From: Bradyrhizobium sp. CCBAU 53421
GTDB lineage: Bacteria > Pseudomonadota > Alphaproteobacteria > Rhizobiales > Xanthobacteraceae
Length of the DNA: 64,000 nucleotides
Direction of reading: 5' to 3'
Assembly: GCF_015291625.1 (NCBI RefSeq)
Contig: NZ_CP030047.1
Coordinates: 4,588,001 to 4,652,000, forward strand
Part shown: positions 42,870 through 51,340 of the stretch, one piece after another
Layout: every line of letters begins with the position of its first letter
Position numbering within the stretch: position 1 is the stretch's first letter
Program-made: the position numbers and the translations under genes
The notes under the pieces: generated by a model
What the model saw: only the letters and a program-made list of their open reading frames with translations
Told to the model about the DNA's origin: nothing
Databases searched by the model: none

Positions 42870-44267
42870 GTGCGTGGGTCGGGCATAGGGGGATGGCTGT
42901 CAGCGCTGCTGGTGGCTGCGGTGGCGGTGGGCCTTGCCGGCTGCGCCTCCGTCTACAATCTCCCGGGCAACGTGCCGCTCGGTGCCGCGGCTGCCGACAT
43001 CAACGGTGTCAGCGATATTCCAAGCTATGAAGATGACCTGCTGCTCGCGCTGTCGTTCTCCGGCGGCGGCACGCGCGCGGCGGCGTTCTCATTCGGCGTG
43101 CTTGAAGAGCTCGACCGGGTGCGCTCCAGCGCCGCCGGCACCAAGACGCTGCTCGACCGCGTCGACTTCGTTTCCGGCGTCTCCGGCGGTTCGGTCACCG
43201 CGGCCTATTTCGGATTGAAGCGGCGTGCGGCGCTCGACGATTTCCGCGAACGCTTCCTGCTGCGCAATGCCGAGGAAGGACTGAAGACCAGGATCTCGCT
43301 CGGCAATATCGGGCGCGCGCTCGGCGGTGGCGTCAACGACAGCCAGTTCACCGACTGGCTCGATCAGAACCTATTCGATGGCGCGCGGTTCGAGGCTTTG
43401 CCCGACGACCGCCGGCCGCGGGTCTGGATCAACGCCTCCGACATCTACAACCGCACGCCGTTTGTGTTCGGCAAGACCTCGTTCGACGCGCTGTGCAGCG
43501 ACGTCCGCTCCTATCGTGTCGCCGAAGCGGTGGCGGCATCAGCTGCGGTGCCGCTGGCGTTTGCCCCGATCGTGCTGCAGACCTATCCCGGCGGCTGCGC
43601 CGCGCCGCTGCCGGCCTGGCTCGACCGGGTGCGCAACGATCCGAACGCGCAGCCGCTGCTGCGCTCCTATGCCGAGGCCCAGGCGCGCTACCGCGACGGC
43701 TCGATGCGCTACGTCAAGCTGCTCGATGGCGGCCTCGTCGACAATTACGGTCTGTCGGGGCTGAGCATCGGCCTGCTCGCCGCGCAACGTCCCTATGAGC
43801 CGCTGAGCGAACGGCAGGCCGCCAAGCTGAAGCGCATCCTGTTCCTGGTGGTCGATGCCGGCCGCGGCATCTCCGGCGACTTCGTGCAGACGCTCGAAGG
43901 GCCGAACGGCGTCGAGCTGGTGTCGGCGGCCGCCGACACCGCGATCGATGCCAGCGTGCGCTCGAGCTACGCCGCCTTCACGGCGCTCGCCAACGACTGG
44001 TCCGGCAAGCTGAAGCACTGGCGCTGCGGCCTGTCGGCGGCGGATCGCACCCGGCTCGGCGTCGGTACGGGGTGGAAGTGCGGCGATGTCGCGATCTATG
44101 TCGAGCGGCTCGGCTTCGACCGGCTCGGATCGGAGCGCGCCGGCATCCTGAATGCGATCCCGACCCGGCTGTCGCTGCCGCCGGAGCAGGTCGACCAGCT
44201 GATCACCGGCGGCGCGGACGCGCTGCGCTCGAGCAAGGCCTATCAGCAGTTCCGGCGCGGGCTCTGA
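42870..44267 (+). CDS. Patatin-like phospholipase, lipoprotein
   Basis: 465-residue patatin-family lipid acyl hydrolase. The N-terminal lipoprotein signal ends VAVGLAGC with C25 as the lipidation site, so the enzyme is anchored in an envelope membrane. The oxyanion loop is LSFSGGGTRAAAFSFGVLEE, the nucleophile G-x-S-x-G is GVSGGS (S105), and the catalytic aspartate is in LLDGGLVDNYG. The start is GTG 42870. It probably acts on phospholipids at the inner leaflet of the outer membrane or in the periplasm. It lies inside the gat run, 130 bases before gatB. Confidence 0.9.
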   Translation: MRGSGIGGWLSALLVAAVAVGLAGCASVYNLPGNVPLGAAAADINGVSDIPSYEDDLLLALSFSGGGTRAAAFSFGVLEELDRVRSSAAGTKTLLDRVDFVSGVSGGSVTAAYFGLKRRAALDDFRERFLLRNAEEGLKTRISLGNIGRALGGGVNDSQFTDWLDQNLFDGARFEALPDDRRPRVWINASDIYNRTPFVFGKTSFDALCSDVRSYRVAEAVAASAAVPLAFAPIVLQTYPGGCAAPLPAWLDRVRNDPNAQPLLRSYAEAQARYRDGSMRYVKLLDGGLVDNYGLSGLSIGLLAAQRPYEPLSERQAAKLKRILFLVVDAGRGISGDFVQTLEGPNGVELVSAAADTAIDASVRSSYAAFTALANDWSGKLKHWRCGLSAADRTRLGVGTGWKCGDVAIYVERLGFDRLGSERAGILNAIPTRLSLPPEQVDQLITGGADALRSSKAYQQFRRGL

Positions 44268-44397
44268 TCTGCGCCTCAATGCGCCGGTACGGGGCGCAAG
44301 GGGACTGCAAGAGGAGCGCAAGGCGGCTTGACTGCCGCGGTTGGTTGCGCGAAGCCCAATCCCTCCCAGATATCACTTTATCCGGAAACCGAGATCC

Positions 44398-45885
44398 ATG
44401 ACCGCATCAGCCGCCCCGCATAAACTGATCAAGAGCGCCACCGGCGATTGGGAGGTCGTGATCGGCATGGAGATCCATGCCCAGGTCACCTCGAACTCAA
44501 AGCTGTTCTCGGGCGCATCGACCGAGTTCGGCGGCGAGCCCAACTCCCATGTGTCGCTGGTCGATGCCGCTATGCCGGGCATGCTGCCCGTGATCAACGA
44601 GGAGTGCGTCCGCCAGGCGGTGCGCACCGGTCTCGGGCTGAATGCCAAGATCAATCTGCGTTCGGTGTTCGACCGCAAGAACTACTTCTATCCCGACCTG
44701 CCGCAGGGCTACCAGATCAGCCAGTACAAGTCGCCGATCGTGGGCGAGGGCGAGGTGTCGCTCGAGCTCGACGGCGGCCGCAGCGCCACGATCGGGATCG
44801 AGCGGCTGCATCTGGAGCAGGACGCCGGCAAGCTGCTGCACGACCAGTCGCCGACGATGACCTATGTCGACCTCAACCGTTCCGGCGTCGCGCTGATGGA
44901 GATCGTCTCCAAGCCCGACATCCGCGACGCCGAGCAGGCCAAGGCCTACGTCACCAAGCTGCGTTCGATCCTGCGCTACCTCGGCACCTGCGACGGCGAC
45001 ATGGAGAAGGGCAGCCTGCGCGCCGACGTCAACGTCTCGGTGCGCCGCTACGGCGAGACCGCGTTCGGCACCCGCTGTGAAATCAAGAACATGAACTCGA
45101 TCAACTTCATCGGCCAGGCGATCGAGTATGAGGCGCGGCGCCAGATCGAGATCATCGAGGACGGCGGCTCGATCGACCAGGAGACCCGGCTGTTCGACCC
45201 GAACAAGGGCGAGACACGCTCGATGCGCTCCAAGGAGGAGGCGCACGACTACCGTTACTTCCCCGATCCCGATCTGCTGCCGCTCGAATTCAGCCAGGCC
45301 TTCGTCGATGAACTCAAGGCGCAGCTGCCGGAGCTGCCGGACGAGAAGAAGTCCCGTTTTATTACGGGCTTCGGCCTGTCGCCCTATGATGCGAGCGTGC
45401 TGGTCGCCGAGCGCGAGAGCGCGGAGTTCTACGAGACGGTGCTCGCTCGTCTTGCCGACAAGGCGCGCGACGGCAAGCTCGCCGCCAACTGGGTGATCAA
45501 CGAGCTGTTCGGCCGTCTCAACAAGGAGAGCGTTGCGATCGCAGCCTCGCCAGTGTCGGCGGAGCAACTCGCCGCGATCGTCGATCTGATCGGCGAGGGA
45601 ACGATTTCCGGCAAGATCGCCAAGGACTTGTTCGAGATCGTCTGGCAGGAGGGCGGCGATCCGCGCGCGCTCGTCGAGACGCGCGGCATGAAGCAGGTGA
45701 CCGACCTCGGCGCGATCGAGAAGGTGGTCGACGACATCATCGCGGCCAATCCCGACAAGGTCGAGCAGGCGAAGGCGAAGCCGCAACTGGTCGGCTGGTT
45801 CGTCGGTCAGGTGATGAAGTCGTCGGGCGGCAAGGCGAACCCGCAGGCGGTCAACGACCTCTTGAAGTCGAAGCTCGGCATCTGA
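44398..45885 (+). CDS. gatB: Asp-tRNA(Asn)/Glu-tRNA(Gln) amidotransferase subunit B
   Basis: 495-residue GatB, which binds the misacylated tRNA, activates the acyl group with ATP and uses GatA-derived ammonia. [57 protein letters not shown] and [20 protein letters not shown] are diagnostic; the C-terminal YqeY-like tail ([20 protein letters not shown]) is complete. ATG 44398 gives the normal N-terminus. A strong hairpin follows at 45912. Confidence 0.97.
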   Translation: MTASAAPHKLIKSATGDWEVVIGMEIHAQVTSNSKLFSGASTEFGGEPNSHVSLVDAAMPGMLPVINEECVRQAVRTGLGLNAKINLRSVFDRKNYFYPDLPQGYQISQYKSPIVGEGEVSLELDGGRSATIGIERLHLEQDAGKLLHDQSPTMTYVDLNRSGVALMEIVSKPDIRDAEQAKAYVTKLRSILRYLGTCDGDMEKGSLRADVNVSVRRYGETAFGTRCEIKNMNSINFIGQAIEYEARRQIEIIEDGGSIDQETRLFDPNKGETRSMRSKEEAHDYRYFPDPDLLPLEFSQAFVDELKAQLPELPDEKKSRFITGFGLSPYDASVLVAERESAEFYETVLARLADKARDGKLAANWVINELFGRLNKESVAIAASPVSAEQLAAIVDLIGEGTISGKIAKDLFEIVWQEGGDPRALVETRGMKQVTDLGAIEKVVDDIIAANPDKVEQAKAKPQLVGWFVGQVMKSSGGKANPQAVNDLLKSKLGI

Positions 45886-45911
45886 ACGAACAGGACAATG
45901 ATGTTGTCCTT

Positions 45912-45939
45912 GGAGCATGATCCAGTCGGATCATGCTCC
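45912..45939 (+). terminator. Hairpin after gatB, likely terminator or repeat
   Basis: Perfect 12-bp stem GGAGCATGATCC/GGATCATGCTCC with a 4-base loop, 26 bases after gatB. It also belongs to the GCATGATC repeat class seen at 20283 and 47296, and has no T run. Confidence 0.6.
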
Positions 45940-46486
45940 GGCGTCGCCATCGTAGGCGTCGTCGCGCGCGCGTGAACGCGGCGTGATCCTGCCTCACAGC
46001 CGCCCTCGACGGTCACGCTGAGGCCCTCGGCGCCGAATCGACGAAGCTGCGATTCGTTCGCGAATTCGCCTTGGACGACCTCAAACGAGGCAAAAGCCGT
46101 CTTTCCCACGAAAATTTTTTCGTTGCCAAAAATTACGACTCGGCGTCGGCGACGCGCCGCTTTTCGTCTTCGCTCGCGACTCATCGCAACGACGATCTCG
46201 CGTCGATCGCTTCAATGCGAATTCAAGAAAAGCCTACAAAAGAAGGCATTTCCTGCAGCGTTGACAAATGGCGATGTCGGCGGCTGTTGCGTTTCTTGCA
46301 TCGTCGCGCGAATGACGTGTCGATTTGAACGGCGGCGCGGGCGGTGCGCACTGCCATCGCTGCGTCAACACTTCCTTAAGCGGGACACTGTTTTTTTCGG
46401 TCTGTTGGTGTATTCGGGAAGTAGTGCATATCGATTCCCGAGTGCACGCAGCGAAGTAAGAGCCATCTCACATACTGGAGGGCAAC
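45940..46486. other. Gene-free stretch upstream of the lysine-rich protein
   Basis: About 550 bases with lower GC than the surroundings and no convincing gene. It contains an A/T-rich hairpin (ACGAAAATTTTTTCGT near 46109) and the inverted repeat TCGGGAA-N14-TTCCCGA (46414-46441), about 45 bases before the next start codon. Confidence 0.5.
46414..46441. promoter_or_regulatory. Inverted repeat upstream of the lysine-rich gene
   Basis: TCGGGAA-N14-TTCCCGA, perfect 7-bp arms, 45 bases upstream of the ATG at 46487. Spacing suits a dimeric regulator at the promoter. Confidence 0.4.
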
Positions 46487-46585
46487 ATGGCTAAGAAGGC
46501 AAAGAAGGCGAAGAAGGCGAAGAAGGCCAAGAGCGCAGTGAAGAAGACTGCGAAGAAGACCCGCAAGGTCGCCAAGAAGAAGTAA
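46487..46585 (+). CDS. 32-residue lysine-rich histone-tail-like protein
   Basis: Begins MAKKAKKAKKAKKAKSAVKK and ends KTAKKTRKVAKKK. Of 32 residues, more than half are lysine, with AKK repeats like those in histone H1 C-terminal tails and bacterial HU/TopA tails. CTGGAGGG precedes the ATG and a small hairpin follows. It is probably an independent nucleic-acid-binding microprotein. Codon choice is uniform AAG for lysine, as expected for a highly expressed gene in this genome. Confidence 0.7.
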   Translation: MAKKAKKAKKAKKAKSAVKKTAKKTRKVAKKK

Positions 46586-46586
46586 G

Positions 46587-46603
46587 CCTCTCGCCTTGAG
46601 AGG
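46587..46603 (+). terminator. Hairpin after the lysine-rich gene
   Basis: Stem CCTCTC/GAGAGG with a 5-base loop starts 2 bases after the stop. A second hairpin, GCCGGCG/CGCCGGC at 46607-46626, follows. No T run. Confidence 0.5.
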
Positions 46604-46626
46604 ATTGCCGGCGGCTTCACGCCGGC

Positions 46627-47426
46627 ACGTCGCGAGAGCCAGCGGACGGACTGCTGAGAGGCACATCCCACCCCAAGGCTCTGGCTGACGAAAGAGGGTG
46701 TCGGCGAGACATCAGGTCAAACGGCTGGATCGAATTTCGGAGAGGGCAACCTTCCCAAAACCGGTCCGGCAGAAGAAACAGAGATTTCTTCGTTCGGTGC
46801 GGAGCCCGCTTGGTTCCGCAATTTCACCGGCGACAATGCCGAGTTGAAATCTGGTCCTGACGTGTTCGCCGACCCCCTCGTTCCGGCGGCCCGCGCAGTC
46901 CGCGCCCGGCAGCCACTTTCCCCATTCCATTTTCAGGATCGACGTTGGGCCTGACGGCCTCGCGTTCCTTTGCGCGTCCGGCCGCTCTGCGGAGCGTCCA
47001 CCCGACGTGGCAGCCTGCCGCCGACCGATCGATTGATCACATGCGCCAGCGACCGGACCGGCCGGCGCCCGCGGCCATTGTCCGCGATGGTTATCGTTGT
47101 CCGAAACAGCAGGGTAAACCGGCGTTCACGAATGCAAGGAAGTGCCTGCGGCACAGGCACTTTTGCGATTCCGGCGAACGCTGCCGGCTGCCCGGATTTA
47201 CATCCCGTTCATCGCGATACTTAAACCGCTCTTCAAATTTGATGGGCCATGATCATCCCAACAAGCCGGCAACCGGCGAGCGGTGATCCCCAGGGATCAA
47301 CGCGGGGCATGATCCAAAGGATCAGCGCGGGGCATGATCCCAAAGGATCAGCTCGGAGATAACAGGGTAGCTTAACAGTGGACGGGGGCCGCGCTCGGGG
47401 GAGGGCGGCCAACAATAAAAAGGGGA
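46627..47426. other. Gene-poor 800-base stretch
   Basis: No gene I can support. A frame open from about 46657 to 46948 reads protein-like (NLPKTGPAEETEISSFGAEP) but has no start codon and unlike-host codon use. The end holds imperfect tandem copies of a GGGGCATGATCC-AAAGGATCAGCGC unit at about 47283-47355. Confidence 0.5.
47283..47355. repeat. Imperfect tandem repeat, three units of about 25 bases
   Basis: Three successive units resembling GCGGGGCATGATCCAAAGGA followed by TCAGC; the first is the most diverged (TGATCCCCAGGGATCAAC). Each is itself a small GGATC/GATCC palindrome. It lies just upstream of the Sel1-like gene. Confidence 0.6.
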
Positions 47427-47702
47427 ATGACGACAATGTTTCAGGGGGTCATCGATCAGGAAAGCGCTGTCCCGGTTGCCGCGACCGCAATCCAGGACGT
47501 GCTGTTCGAGCGCGGCATGTATTGGGCGAGCGGCCGCTCCGGCGTGGTCAACCTCGTCGCGGCGCACAAATGGTTCAACCTGGCGGCGCTGAAGGGGCGT
47601 ACCGACGCGATCGCGCATCGCCGTGAAGTCGCCGAGCAGATGTCCGACGTCGAGATTGCTGCCGCCCAGCGCGAAGCCCGCGCCTGGATGACGACGCACT
47701 AA
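47427..47702 (+). CDS. Small Sel1-repeat-like protein
   Basis: 91 residues with one Sel1-like helical unit: LFERGMYWASGRSGVVNLVA, AHKWFNLAALKGRTDAIAHR, REVAEQMSDVEIAAAQREAR. The pattern of Gly/Ala helices with WFNLAA is typical of a single Sel1 repeat used in protein contacts. GGGGA precedes the ATG. No partner is indicated by neighbours. Confidence 0.75.
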   Translation: MTTMFQGVIDQESAVPVAATAIQDVLFERGMYWASGRSGVVNLVAAHKWFNLAALKGRTDAIAHRREVAEQMSDVEIAAAQREARAWMTTH

Positions 47703-47751
47703 GCAAGTCACCGATATCATCGAGCTGGGAGCCTCGGCTCCCTCGCTCCAT

Positions 47752-48516
47752 CTAGAACCAGTATCGCGCCGCGTAGACCGCGGTCATCAGAACCCCGGCG
47801 GCGATGACGAACTGCCGCACGATCTGAGCCGGCAGGATCCGGATCAGGTAGCCGCCGGCATAGCCGCCGATCATGGCGCCGAGCAGCATCGCCGAGGTCT
47901 CCGGCCACCGTACGGCTCCCTGCATGATGAAGATCAATGTGGCGGCGAGCGAGACGCAGGTCGCCAGCAGGTTCTTCAACGCCTTGATCGCCCTGATGTC
48001 GTTGGGCTCCGTGATCGAGAGTACCGCGGTCAGGATGACGCCGAGCCCGGCGCCGAAGAACCCTCCATAGACGCACGCCAATCCCAGGACAGCACCGCTC
48101 GTGCCGGTCGAGGGCAGAGCTGCGGCTTTCTGATGTCCGGTGGTCCACGCCTGGATCTGTGGCGCGAAGGCAAACAGCAGCGTTGCGAACGCGATCAGGG
48201 CCGGCACCGGCAGGACGAACAGCCGCTCGGGAAGCAGCATCAGGATGCCGGCGCCGGCCGCGCCGCCGATCGTGGAGACGGCGACGAAGCTGACGCTACG
48301 CCGCGTCGGCGGTGGCAGCTTGCCACGATCGGCGAGCGCTGCGATCAAATGCCCCGGCGAGATCGCTACCGCATTCGACGCATTGGCGACGACGGCCGGC
48401 AGGCCTGCGGCGAGCATCGCCGGAAAGGTGATGAGCGTCGCGCCGCCCGCCAAAGCGTTGATGATGCCCCCCGCGCCGCCGGCCGCGAGCAGCAGAAGAC
48501 TTGTCGGCGTATCCAT
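47752..48516 (-). CDS. TSUP-family (TauE/SafE) exporter
   Basis: 254-residue membrane protein with about eight spans in two repeats. N-terminal LLLAAGGAGGIINALAGGAT and the internal GLACVYGGFFGAGLGVILTA are the family signature. TSUP proteins move sulfite, sulfoacetate or other sulfur-containing anions; substrate unknown here. An AraC-type regulator lies directly upstream on the same strand and may control it. Confidence 0.9.
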   Translation of the reverse strand: MDTPTSLLLLAAGGAGGIINALAGGATLITFPAMLAAGLPAVVANASNAVAISPGHLIAALADRGKLPPPTRRSVSFVAVSTIGGAAGAGILMLLPERLFVLPVPALIAFATLLFAFAPQIQAWTTGHQKAAALPSTGTSGAVLGLACVYGGFFGAGLGVILTAVLSITEPNDIRAIKALKNLLATCVSLAATLIFIMQGAVRWPETSAMLLGAMIGGYAGGYLIRILPAQIVRQFVIAAGVLMTAVYAARYWF

Positions 48517-48588
48517 CCTTCACCCCAGTGCAGGGCGAGCAGGCTAGCGCCGGAGCCGCGGTCGGTCTGGAACGTCTGTGACGTCGCC

Positions 48589-49293
48589 TCAATCGCGCCA
48601 GTAGACGCCCGGCGTCGTGCCGAAGGTGCGGCGGAACAGGCGGGTGAGGTGGCTCTGGTCGGAGAAGCCCGCATCCGCCGCAACGGCTGCGATCGGCTCG
48701 CCGGCGCGCAGCAACTGCCGGGCATGGTTGAGCCGGGTGAGGAGGCGGAAGGTATGCGGCGCGACGCCGAGCTCGCGCCTCACCATGCGGCTGAACCCTT
48801 CGCGGCTTCGCCCGAAGCTGGTGGCAATCTCGCCGATTGGCTCGATGCTCTCCGTCAAGGCAGTGCCGAGCTTCGTCCGGTCGGTGCATCCGGTCGAACC
48901 GGCCGGCTCGCGCGACAGGATGTCGTCGGCGATATCGAGGATGTGTTCGGGCGATATCTCATCGATGCTTCGCCAGCGGTCCCCGATGCTGATGATCCGG
49001 AGCAATGAACAGGCGCGGGCAGCCGGAACATAGGCATTCAGGCAAATCGTTTCCTCGTCCAGCGTCGGCATCGGCGCATGCAGCATGCCCGCCGGGATCA
49101 GCGCGGCATGGCCCGCAGGCACGGTGACGGTCGCGCCGTCGATGCGAAAGGCGCGCGAGCCCGCCAGCACCAGCACGATCTGGTTCTCGTCATGGAAGTG
49201 CGGCCTGAGGCCGAGCGAGCCCGTGCCGCGCCACGATGCCAGTTCGACGATGCCGTCGTCGGCGGTGCGCCGGTAATTCCAGGCATTGGTCAT
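48589..49293 (-). CDS. AraC-family transcriptional regulator, copy 1
   Basis: 234-residue regulator: an N-terminal cupin-like sensing domain (PHFHDENQIVLVLAGSRAFR, PAGHAALIPAGMLHAPM) and a C-terminal double helix-turn-helix (GEIATSFGRSREGFSRMVRR, PIAAVAADAGFSDQSHLTRL, FRRTFGTTPGVYWRD). It is upstream of the TSUP gene on the same strand. Confidence 0.92.
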   Translation of the reverse strand: MTNAWNYRRTADDGIVELASWRGTGSLGLRPHFHDENQIVLVLAGSRAFRIDGATVTVPAGHAALIPAGMLHAPMPTLDEETICLNAYVPAARACSLLRIISIGDRWRSIDEISPEHILDIADDILSREPAGSTGCTDRTKLGTALTESIEPIGEIATSFGRSREGFSRMVRRELGVAPHTFRLLTRLNHARQLLRAGEPIAAVAADAGFSDQSHLTRLFRRTFGTTPGVYWRD

Positions 49294-49378
49294 GGCGAAG
49301 CGGGGATCACAGTTATCTTGAACCGATGAGGGCGGTGATCCCTGAGCGTAGCACTGACATCACCGACCGTCATGGACC

Positions 49379-50641
49379 TCACCGCTGCGCGATCGAGGCG
49401 ATCGGCGAGGCGGCTCGCATCGTCGCGACAGCGATCAAGGCGGCGACGAGGTTGGCGGCTGCGCTGATCGCAACCGGGATGAAGTAGCTGTGGCTGACGT
49501 CGAACGCGAAGCCGGCAGCGCTTGGACCGAGCAGCGTGCCAAAGGCGACGCTGGTGTAGAGGATGCCGATGATGCCGCCGACATTGCGGCCCCCGAAATG
49601 GTCGGTGACCACCGCAGGCAGGATCGCCACCCAGCCGCCATAGAACACGCCGAACAGCAGCGCGAAGATCGTGAGCGACCAGAAACTGCCAGCGATCGCC
49701 CAGATCGCCAGCGAGACGGCCATGCCGAGATACATCGCGACCAGGAACGCATCGCGGCCGACCCGGTCGGCAATGCCGCCGAGGAAGAACCGGCCGGCGG
49801 TGCTGCCGACGCCGATCATCCCGAGCAGCAGCACGGCGAGCGTCGGCGCCACCTGATGGTCGACCGCGAACGGCACCAGGTGCACGAACGGCACGAACAC
49901 CCCGAACGCACTGATCAGGCAGGCCGCATAGAGCCCGGCGAAGCGGGCGGTCTTGATCGCGGCGCAGATCGAGACGCCTTGGCGGAGTGGCGTGCCTGAA
50001 ATCGTCTCAAGCGGATCGCCGTCCGGTCCGGTGCCGTAGCGGCGCGGATCGTCGGCGATCAGGAGCGATGCCCCGATCCCGGCGACGACGGCGACGACGC
50101 CCAGCACGACGTAGGCATCGCGCCAGCCGAGGCTCGTGATCAGCCAGGTTGCGAGCGGCGGCATCACCAGGGTGCCGACCCCGATCCCGCTGACGGCGAG
50201 GCCCGACGCAAAGCCGCGCCGCCTGACGAACCAGCGCTGCACGGCGCCCAAGGTCGGCACATAGGCGCAGCCGACGCCGGCGCCGATGCCGATGCTGTAG
50301 GCGGCATAGACCTGAAGAATGGTCTGCGCCTGTCCCGCCAGCACCATGCCGAGACCGACCAGCGCCATGCCAAGGCCAGCGAGCTTGCGTGCGCCCCAGC
50401 GATCGGCGAGCGGGCCGGAGACGATGCCGAGACCGAAATACAGGAAGCCTGCGAATGAGAACACCAGCGAGACCGAGCCGCGCGAGGCGCCGAACTCCCG
50501 CTGCAACGACTCGACAAAGGACGAGAATGTGTAGGCGCTGCCGAAGCCGATGAAGGTCACGACGAAGGCGGCCGCGACGACGTACCAGCCGTAGAACGGC
50601 TTTGCGGGTTGATATCCTGCGCGCATGGCGGCATTCCTCAT
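49379..50641 (-). CDS. MFS transporter (monocarboxylate/oxalate-type)
   Basis: 420-residue major facilitator with 12 spans. FYGWYVVAAAFVVTFIGFGS and SSFVESLQREFGASRGSVSL are typical of the oxalate/formate and monocarboxylate branch. ATG 50641 overlaps the stop of the upstream thioesterase gene in an ATGA arrangement, so both are translated from one message. A LysR regulator is divergent from the pair. Confidence 0.9.
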   Translation of the reverse strand: MRNAAMRAGYQPAKPFYGWYVVAAAFVVTFIGFGSAYTFSSFVESLQREFGASRGSVSLVFSFAGFLYFGLGIVSGPLADRWGARKLAGLGMALVGLGMVLAGQAQTILQVYAAYSIGIGAGVGCAYVPTLGAVQRWFVRRRGFASGLAVSGIGVGTLVMPPLATWLITSLGWRDAYVVLGVVAVVAGIGASLLIADDPRRYGTGPDGDPLETISGTPLRQGVSICAAIKTARFAGLYAACLISAFGVFVPFVHLVPFAVDHQVAPTLAVLLLGMIGVGSTAGRFFLGGIADRVGRDAFLVAMYLGMAVSLAIWAIAGSFWSLTIFALLFGVFYGGWVAILPAVVTDHFGGRNVGGIIGILYTSVAFGTLLGPSAAGFAFDVSHSYFIPVAISAAANLVAALIAVATMRAASPIASIAQR

Positions 50642-51144
50642 GATCGTTCTCCTTGTGCCGCGCGCTCGCCTGCCTTGGCCGGCGGATAGAGCAGCATCTG
50701 CGTGCAGCGAAACAGCGCGATCGTCTTGCCGCTTGCTTCGCTGCGGACCTCGGCATCCCACACCTGGGTGGTGCGGCCGGCGTGAACGAGGCGCGCCTCG
50801 CAGCTGACGCCGCCTTCGCGCGCGGTGCCGATGAAGTTCGTCTTCAATTCGCCGGTGGCGAAGCCGGTCGCGCCGTCCGGCAAGGAGGCGAGGCAGCCGA
50901 ACCCGCACGCGGTATCCGCCAGCGCGACGAGGCTTGCGCCGTGCAACAGCCCGTGCGGCGAGAAGTGCTTCGCTGTGATCTCGAAGCGGCCGCTTACGCG
51001 GCCGCGTTCGGCTTCAAGCCAGTGAAAGTCCAGCAGGCCGGGCAGGCTGCCGGCTTGCGACGCGTTGATGCGTTCGGCGCGTTGGCCGCCATGGCCGCCT
51101 GCACCGCCTTCGTGCAGGGCGAGCTTGCTTGGGATGTCAGTCAT
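50638..51144 (-). CDS. PaaI-family hotdog thioesterase
   Basis: 168-residue hotdog-fold acyl-CoA thioesterase. HFSPHGLLHGASLVALADTA carries the helix and catalytic-loop motif of the PaaI/YdiI group; TGELKTNFIGTAREGGVSCE is the following strand pair. ATG 51144 is chosen over 51300. The gene is coupled to the MFS gene behind it: hydrolysis of a CoA thioester followed by export of the free acid is a reasonable inference. Confidence 0.9.
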   Translation of the reverse strand: MTDIPSKLALHEGGAGGHGGQRAERINASQAGSLPGLLDFHWLEAERGRVSGRFEITAKHFSPHGLLHGASLVALADTACGFGCLASLPDGATGFATGELKTNFIGTAREGGVSCEARLVHAGRTTQVWDAEVRSEASGKTIALFRCTQMLLYPPAKAGERAAQGERS

Positions 51145-51202
51145 GTCCTGTCCTGGCTCCATCAGGGAATCGAAAGTCGCCGTCGTGAGTCGCCACAAAA
51201 GA

Positions 51203-51215
51203 TTAGAAAATCTAA
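51203..51215. promoter_or_regulatory. Operator copy 1 (TTAGAAAATCTAA)
   Basis: 13-base inverted repeat TTAGA-AAA-TCTAA, identical to the copy at 51325-51337. It lies about 60 bases upstream of the thioesterase start, in the promoter region of the thioesterase-MFS pair. Confidence 0.65.
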
Positions 51216-51324
51216 CTTTGTTGGCCTGGATTTCTCTGAGTTGACGGGGCTCTCGGCGTTGAGATAGGCTGATTGAGCGCCCGGAAGGCCTTGTTGGCAA
51301 ACCAGATTTGTTGCGCGATTGAGA

Positions 51325-51337
51325 TTAGAAAATCTAA
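51325..51337. promoter_or_regulatory. Operator copy 2 (TTAGAAAATCTAA)
   Basis: Second exact copy of the 13-mer, ending 3 bases before the LysR start codon at 51341, where a bound regulator would block its own expression. The 122-base separation suits looping or independent control of the two promoters. Confidence 0.65.
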
Positions 51338-51340
51338 ATC

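Noticed and set aside
45807..46184. 125-codon minus-strand frame after gatB
   Set aside because: Overlaps the gatB end and the terminator hairpin; no family or start signal.
47283..47355. Possible CRISPR array
   Set aside because: Only three imperfect units with no unique spacers; no cas genes anywhere in the window.
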